Program-made: the position numbers and the translations under genes
In this document: one piece after another, positions 58,701 to 64,000 of the stretch
Position numbering within the stretch: position 1 is the first letter of the stretch
How the letters are laid out: each line of letters begins with the position of its first letter
Notes under the pieces: model-generated
What the model saw: only the letters and a program-made list of their open reading frames with translations
Told to the model about the DNA's origin: nothing
Database searches by the model: none
Assembly (NCBI RefSeq): GCF_028502605.1
Contig: NC_079233.1
Coordinates: 5,146,001 to 5,210,000 of the forward strand
Direction: 5' to 3'
DNA from: Trichoderma breve
Lineage: Eukaryota > Ascomycota > Sordariomycetes > Hypocreales > Hypocreaceae
DNA: 64,000 nucleotides

Positions 58701-58800
58701 GCGGCCGTGATCTCTTTGATCGCGCATCGGCCTCGTTCAGGTCTCTCTTTCGCTTTTTGGTCGATTTATCCTGGGGCCTGGAGAGCTTGCTACCCGCCAT
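55797..58800 (-). CDS. utp17: Utp17/Nan1-like WD-repeat protein of the small-subunit processome, 961 aa
   Basis: Exons 58800-58487, 58431-57614 and 57550-55797 join in frame to 961 residues. The protein belongs to the UtpA (t-UTP) group needed for pre-18S rRNA processing in the nucleolus (WDR75 in animals). The N-terminus is basic and nuclear (STKKRKRD, SKRSRPQQ). WD-like repeats follow, for example around HWHRKAVHAVKWSRDGNYMISGG and HIAFSADGKWLASVDDW, forming two propellers. The tail is acidic (DAESDDEMEEAQNADED) and ends with a short helical domain. An ATG at 58854 would add 18 residues; I prefer 58800 because the charged nuclear segment starts there. It is divergent from RPB10 with 279 bp between starts. 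Confidence 0.93.
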
Positions 58801-59079
58801 TTTGGCAGAGATCCCGGAGAATGGCGCTGTGAGGAAGTTGGGGAGGAATGGCATCGAGGCGGCAGCACCCTGTTACTGGTATAAAGTACTGAGATCAATG
58901 CGCCGCAGAAATTTTGGTGCCGCCATGAACTTTTTCCACTATCAGCGATAAGATAAGCAATGGGCGGCAAAAGCTCGGCGGCATAATATTTTCAGCCATC
59001 CGCGTCGCTTCCGCAGCTAAACTCTTTCACGCTGCCAGGTTCACTACTCAAAAACGACATTCGCCATCACATCGCCAAG
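58801..59079. promoter_or_regulatory. divergent promoter of utp17 and rpb10
   Basis: 279 bp separate two growth-linked genes, one for ribosome biogenesis and one for a subunit shared by all three RNA polymerases. The arrangement suggests co-regulation with growth. No TATA box is evident. Confidence 0.6.
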
Positions 59080-59484
59080 ATGATTATTCCCATCCGTTGC
59101 TTCTCTTGTGGAAAGGTAGGCATCTTGATTTTGTCCCTGAGAAATCAAGAAGATGACTAATGACAATAGGTCACCGGTGACCTCTGGGAGCGCTATCTCC
59201 AGCTGATCGCCGATCCGCGCAAGACCGATGGGTATGCAGCCCTTTGACATTTGAAGCAGAACTCGAGGCTGACTCTAGGAAAGCGATGCCATGGACGAGC
59301 TAGGCCTTAAGCGCTATTGCTGCAGACGCATGATCATGACACACGTCGACCTCATCGAGAAGCTTCTCAAGTACGACTCTTACGACATTCCAAGGCACCC
59401 CTGACTCCGATTGCTAATCAACCTCCTAGGTACACTCCCGATGGACGAAACGAGAAGAAGCAGAGATTGAACGAGTCGGCATAG
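59080..59484 (+). CDS. rpb10: RNA polymerase I/II/III shared subunit RPB10 (ABC10-beta), 79 aa
   Basis: Four exons (59080-59115, 59170-59231, 59284-59370, 59430-59484) join in frame to 79 residues. The protein is a zinc-bound structural subunit common to the three nuclear polymerases. The start [12 protein letters not shown] supplies the first zinc pair (CxxC). [23 protein letters not shown] supplies the second Cys pair and the conserved helix. The C-terminal tail is slightly longer than in yeast (about 70 residues). Exon 3 uses a GAAAG acceptor at 59282-59283, chosen over TAG at 59277-59279 because only it keeps GDAMDELGL in frame. Confidence 0.96.
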
Positions 59485-61486
59485 TTTTGTTTTGGGCGAA
59501 GAGAAAGATGCAATGCACAGTTTGGCGTTTTTGGATCCTGTTATTACCTATATTGTGACTTGGCGCAAGGAAGAATAAAAAATCAGATCGCAACGATGAC
59601 GGCAAAGCCGCAGGCAACTCCGTAATAATGGAACGAGGATTTTTCTGCTATACGACTCTGCAAAACAAGAAAACAACCGCCGCTTATCGTGATGGGTTCT
59701 TTTTCTCTACCAATGAGGGGGGTGCATTTGTGACAAGTTTTGGGTTACTATGGTGGGCTTTGCAGATTGCCACGGTCACGCTTTGATGCCCACGCCCCAT
59801 TGAGGCTCAATCCTTGTGTCGGTTGGACGGCGTGAACCGAATATCCAACAAAAAGTGATTGCCGCCTCTCTCAACAAGCTTGTACGTGTCGCACTGCGCA
59901 AGAAATCTGGACTTGCAAGACAATTCACCGCTTCTTACTGCCCCAAGGATCTACAGAGTAGCCTTTTACGGCATGTGTGTTGGTCAGCTTCACAATACGC
60001 AGTAATGGAGATCAGAAAAAGCGCCTACCCATCGCCAACACAAGTTCACTAACAGGGGCGCAACCCAGGTCGATGGGGCGATTCCGGATTCCCTCGGGGC
60101 AATGTCAAACAGGACCACCATATAATTCCAATATTGAGTTGTAAAGCACCCAAAATCATCTGCACTTGAATTCCATCTAGTGAGTCGGTGTTTTGCGGGG
60201 ATACAGCGCGAGGAAGCCAACAAGAGTTCCAAGAAAAACTAGCCAAAATCTGCTATCCAGCATGCCATATCTCAGATTTGATAGCATTAGTCAATGATAA
60301 TGCTACGAGGTAGAAACGAGAAGAATATAGCTCCAACAGCAGACACCAAAAATACGTGCAATGGTGGCAGATATTATAAAAATATGGCGATAGCAGCATA
60401 TACTAGAAAAATGTATAACGGCTTATATTTCTCCAAGATGTCTAGAGGCTACTTTCCATGAAGAAAAGATATAATCTTCATGACTTATTTCCCAGTAGAT
60501 TGGGCTAACGACCTCCGGTGAAGATTACAGACTAGTAGTCACTGGTAGGCATTCTTGTTCTTCACCTGAAATCAGATGTTCGTGTGTATGCCATGGCTTC
60601 CACGATAGCCGCAGCATAAATCAACAAGCTTTTGTTAGCCAAGTTCGTGGCTGCGCAAATCAACGGTGAGCAGCTACATTGGAAGCAGTAATGCTTCGAC
60701 CCAACACACCAATAGAAGGCGAGTGAGCTAGTGCAAGCGAAGGACGAACTGTCGTATCAGAAGATGAAGGTTGCGCGCCCAACAGCCGGAAGGGCGTTTA
60801 TGCGCAGGGCTAGATAGGTGCAAACGAACCTGTACGAATGCGTAATGGCAGCCACCAACACCACAGCGATGCTTTCCCAAGGCGAGAATATAATAGAAGG
60901 TAAGTTGAAAGCGGTCTATGAGATTCATGTGCACCTGATGGGACCCATAAAGTTGACTCTCACCACGCTTATTCTATGTGACGCTCCAGTAGAGCAGATT
61001 GCGCCTTGCGCCATGTCGGCTACAGAACAGATGGATTCACACGTACATCAAATTGCAAGCTGACTGCCAGCCTTCCAATAGACAAAAGAAGCATCTCGAC
61101 AGAACAAGTAACTGTTGGCGGAGGCGTGAGGTTTCAGATTCAGGACGACAACTGCGCTCGGGAGTGGACCTTTGAGAGTGTGTGCGTATGCGTGTGCATG
61201 CAGTAAGTAGAGTTCCGTATGTCAGTAGCAGTGAATGTGATTGACTAACCACTTGGCACGACTGACTGACTACAACAGCCCGGCCTTGTGAGAAAGGTCA
61301 ATCGCCACGGCAAGAGACATGTCACACGAGACTGACTGTACAGTAGCAAGAGTCGACTAAAATCCTACGCCGGAGCCAAGCACGAGGCCGGTGTGACTTG
61401 GCGGTGCTGTCGAAAGCTTCTGCAGCACATCCGGCTTATTCCCCCTTTTCTCTACTTGCATGGTCTCTCACAGACACGCACAGCAG

Positions 61487-61508
61487 AGATGGATGGATGG
61501 ATGGATGG
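61487..61508. repeat. TGGA tetranucleotide repeat
   Basis: About five head-to-tail copies of TGGA in an otherwise unique region. Confidence 0.85.
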
Positions 61509-62333
61509 AGGCTCTGTAGCTTACTCTGCTGCTGTAAAGCAATACAAGTCGGGCATATTTTGAATCCTACTCGTACTCCGTACGGCATGCAAGAAGAACA
61601 ACATGGCCGTATAACACGCATCAACACCAAAAACACCAACCTCGCCCACGCTAACTGCAACGCTTCGGGGAACAGAAAATCGGCGGCCCACAGACGGGTT
61701 GAGAACGAGTGGGCCTCGTCCGAGCCTAACCAGCTTCGTCTGAGCAGTAGCGCCGGGACCAGATCGTCGGGTCAAACGCTGCCAATCAGCTCGGGTTGAC
61801 AAGTGTCTCTGGACGGAAGCGCAGGGGTCGAGGGGCATCGCGGACCACGAACCGAGCAGATTGGCGCTGTGACAGAGCGAATTGAGGCCTCTGGTTTGGC
61901 CCGCGGAGCATGTGCTTGATGTGCTGGCCGTCAGAAATGGAGCCCGGCCAGGCTGGTTGGCGGCACACAGCGAAGATGCACGTTGGGAGTAGGGCCAGAG
62001 TTGGGCAAATGGCTCCGTGTTTTGTTTCTGTGTGTGTTTTTTTGCTTGCAACCAACAACATTTTTGTTCGGGTGCTTGAATGTACATACCGTACAGGGAA
62101 AAGGGCGAAGAGAATCTGTGACTCGACCCCAGCACGGCGCATTTGAACGCTGAGAGGGAAATTGGGGCGATTTTCATGCAGTCACTCAGTGCCTTTTGTA
62201 TGTGTGATGTTCGTGTAAGTGGGTGAATGTAAGAGGAAGACATACAGAGAGAAGTAACACCACTTCTGTCTAAACTCCAGCTTTCACTTTTCTTTTCCTT
62301 TTTTTTTTTTTTCTTTTTTTCTCTTCCACGCAC

Positions 62334-62358
62334 TGACTGACTGATTGACTGACTGACA
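62334..62358. repeat. TGAC/TGAT tetranucleotide repeat
   Basis: About six copies of a TGAC unit, one of them TGAT, directly after a poly-T/TTTC tract. Confidence 0.8.
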
Positions 62359-64000
62359 TTGACAATTGTGGTTCGTCAACACATCGTGACTCGGCAGGGG
62401 AAAGCATGTCATCCACCTGAAATTAAGCGCCGACGCCTGTCGACTCCATGCAGGCTCTATCCACTCCACGACCGATCGTGTCTGTGAGTGGCCAGCCACG
62501 GAACCAAGCTCCTCTTCAAGAACTAGGTGCAGCAAAGCAGTTCCCCCGCCCCTCCAACGGCCAACCTGCTGTGTCGCATTGCCCAGGCAGGGCTTTTCAA
62601 GGCTGTCAATGTCAACGTTGAGAGTGTGGGCATTGGGCTTGTACGTTGTAGGTTGACGAGAAGACCGAAGTATGAAGAATGGATGTCTATATGTTGTGAG
62701 GGGAGAGGATTAGACACATACATGTCATTATCATTCACTTTGTCTAATACCACCAATGTATAAACAGCAACTCATCTTTTCATACTTGGCCAGAACTGCA
62801 AGCCATTGCCGGCTCGACATGTGGCTCCTCCCGGCGGCGTTCCTTCGTGTAATACCGTAGCTGATCCCATCTGCAGTCTTGCGCGAGACGCGGCTGTCCA
62901 CGAGACAATTATGTACACACTGCCATGTCCTTTCTTCTTTCAGCAATATCCACCACTCCCCGGCTTCGCAAGACGCGTTCTTCCAGGGATTCCGCGGGCT
63001 GATCTGGTCAATTGTCAGCGGCCAAGTAGGAGCACGGCAGATTAAGCGACAGAGTGGCCGCTGCGGCTGGCGTCTGTTTATCCACATTGAAGCCTGAAGC
63101 CCAAGAAACGACGAGCCTCGTCATTTTTTTAACCGCGGGCTCGAGCTGCATACATTAATTAGCATTAGTTAGCTGGAAGGATCTTGAAGGTTGCCCCATT
63201 GCATGCACGTACTATTTGTTTAGTGCTCCATACGGGCAACGAGTGTGTGCGGCAATACCTACAGTGAGGTGATCAATAATATGCCGTGTCGTGTTGATAC
63301 TTGGCTAGCACCTACAAGCTAGCAGTCATCACGGGTACTGCTTGGACAGGTAGCACCAGCGCCAGGCACAGGCTATGTGTGTTAGTACTTCCATGTGTCT
63401 ACCGGTACTCGTACATCTTTTTCCTCTTGTCTCTTCCTCTTCCTCCCACACCCAAAGCTAACCTCCCTCTGTCATTTGTTATTGATCCGTCGTCCTTCCC
63501 CAGAGCCTCGTGTGCGATTCGCCGGCCTGGAAGCACCTTGATCCCTCCACTCTCAGCCAGCCCGGCTAATGCAGAGCCTCTCTCTGTGTCTTTCTCACTC
63601 TCTCTTCCCGGTCTCCCTCTCACTCCCTCCAATCGCCTGCTGACGAACTCCTTCGTCTCTTCTCTCCCACACACAATATCGTGAACAACTCTTTGCAACA
63701 GAAACCTCGACTTGCCGGATCTAGCCCGAGCTCCTCTCCCCCCGCTCAGCAAACTAGCACCCGCAGCTGATTAGGCGCGAGCTCCAACAAGTGAATAACG
63801 TCTTCCTCCACAGCTGGCGGCGCTGCATGTCCTAAGCAAGGGTTGTCTCGACCCCTGGTCCATCTGCCTGGCCGCAGCGTCTCTTAAAGCAGCCAGCCCG
63901 CCATCCGTCCAGCGTGCCTGGAACTGCCTCGCCTGATCTACGACTGGGACGTTTCGAATCGCACAGCTTTGCTTCTATTCTGGAAGCACGCTGACCGTCA

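Larger units (their letters stand above)
59485..64000. other. 4.5-kb stretch without a supportable gene
   Basis: No reading frame here has recognisable domains, splice structure or an ATG start worth calling. Simple repeats include a TGGA run (about 61489-61508) and TGAC/TGAT repeats (62334-62356) beside a T-rich patch (62290-62325). The stretch 63410-63700 is strongly CT-rich (TCTTCCTCTTCCTCC, CTCTCTCTTCCC), as in leaders of highly transcribed fungal genes. It probably precedes a plus-strand gene lying beyond the right edge. Confidence 0.5.

Noticed and set aside
61521..62333. 270-codon open frame on the minus strand
   Set aside because: It starts at GTG, not ATG, has no domain, unusual Ser/Cys/Gln-rich composition and no splice structure. 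It is probably a chance opening in GC-balanced non-coding DNA.

Overview
The window reads as nuclear DNA of a filamentous ascomycete, almost certainly a Trichoderma species (Hypocreales). Genes are split by short introns (about 50-310 nt) with GTAAGT/GTATGT-type donors and pyrimidine-AG acceptors, most intergenic gaps are a few hundred bases, and the proteins are typical of Sordariomycetes (KMT6, Pil1, XPG/Rad2, Utp17). The strongest species clue is a GH55 glucanase at 47.3-49.7 kb that matches, from memory, the secreted BGN13.1 enzyme of Trichoderma harzianum closely. No database was searched. All exon joins were worked out by hand from reading frame and splice signals.

Layout. 0-2.4 kb: gene-poor flank with a 9-bp minisatellite and a decayed reading frame interrupted by stops. 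3-13 kb: conserved unknown protein, alanyl-tRNA synthetase with a possible second mitochondrial start, DUF185 mitochondrial methyltransferase-like protein, membrane-anchored cysteine synthase-like protein, and TFIIS. 13.6-30.5 kb: XPG nuclease, Sm-like NatC subunit, eisosome protein Pil1, the H3K27 methyltransferase KMT6 behind a long leader, a BAP31/Yet3 ER protein, a short-chain dehydrogenase, and a helix-hairpin-helix protein. 30.6-44.3 kb: an accessory-looking group (medium-chain enoyl reductase-like protein, Baeyer-Villiger-type monooxygenase, UNC93-like transporter, FMN-dependent monooxygenase, 2-oxoglutarate dioxygenase) with a cyclophilin H gene inside it. 44.6-49.7 kb: a tiny C2H2 protein and bgn13.1. 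49.7-55.8 kb: a repeat-bearing, gene-poor tract with decayed peptide-coding repeats, homopolymer runs and two tentative genes. 55.8-59.5 kb: UTP17 and RPB10, divergently arranged. 59.5-64 kb: no convincing gene; the CT-rich right end looks like the leader of a gene beyond the edge.

How the genes work together. Housekeeping genes for transcription (TFIIS, RPB10), ribosome biogenesis (UTP17), translation (AlaRS), DNA repair (XPG) and chromatin (KMT6) surround the accessory set at 30-44 kb. That set has four or five redox enzymes and a membrane protein but no polyketide or peptide synthase, so it may tailor or degrade an imported or separately made compound. The most unusual parts are the degenerate repeats at 51-54 kb, the amber-interrupted gene at 1.4 kb, and the alternative-start mitochondrial forms.
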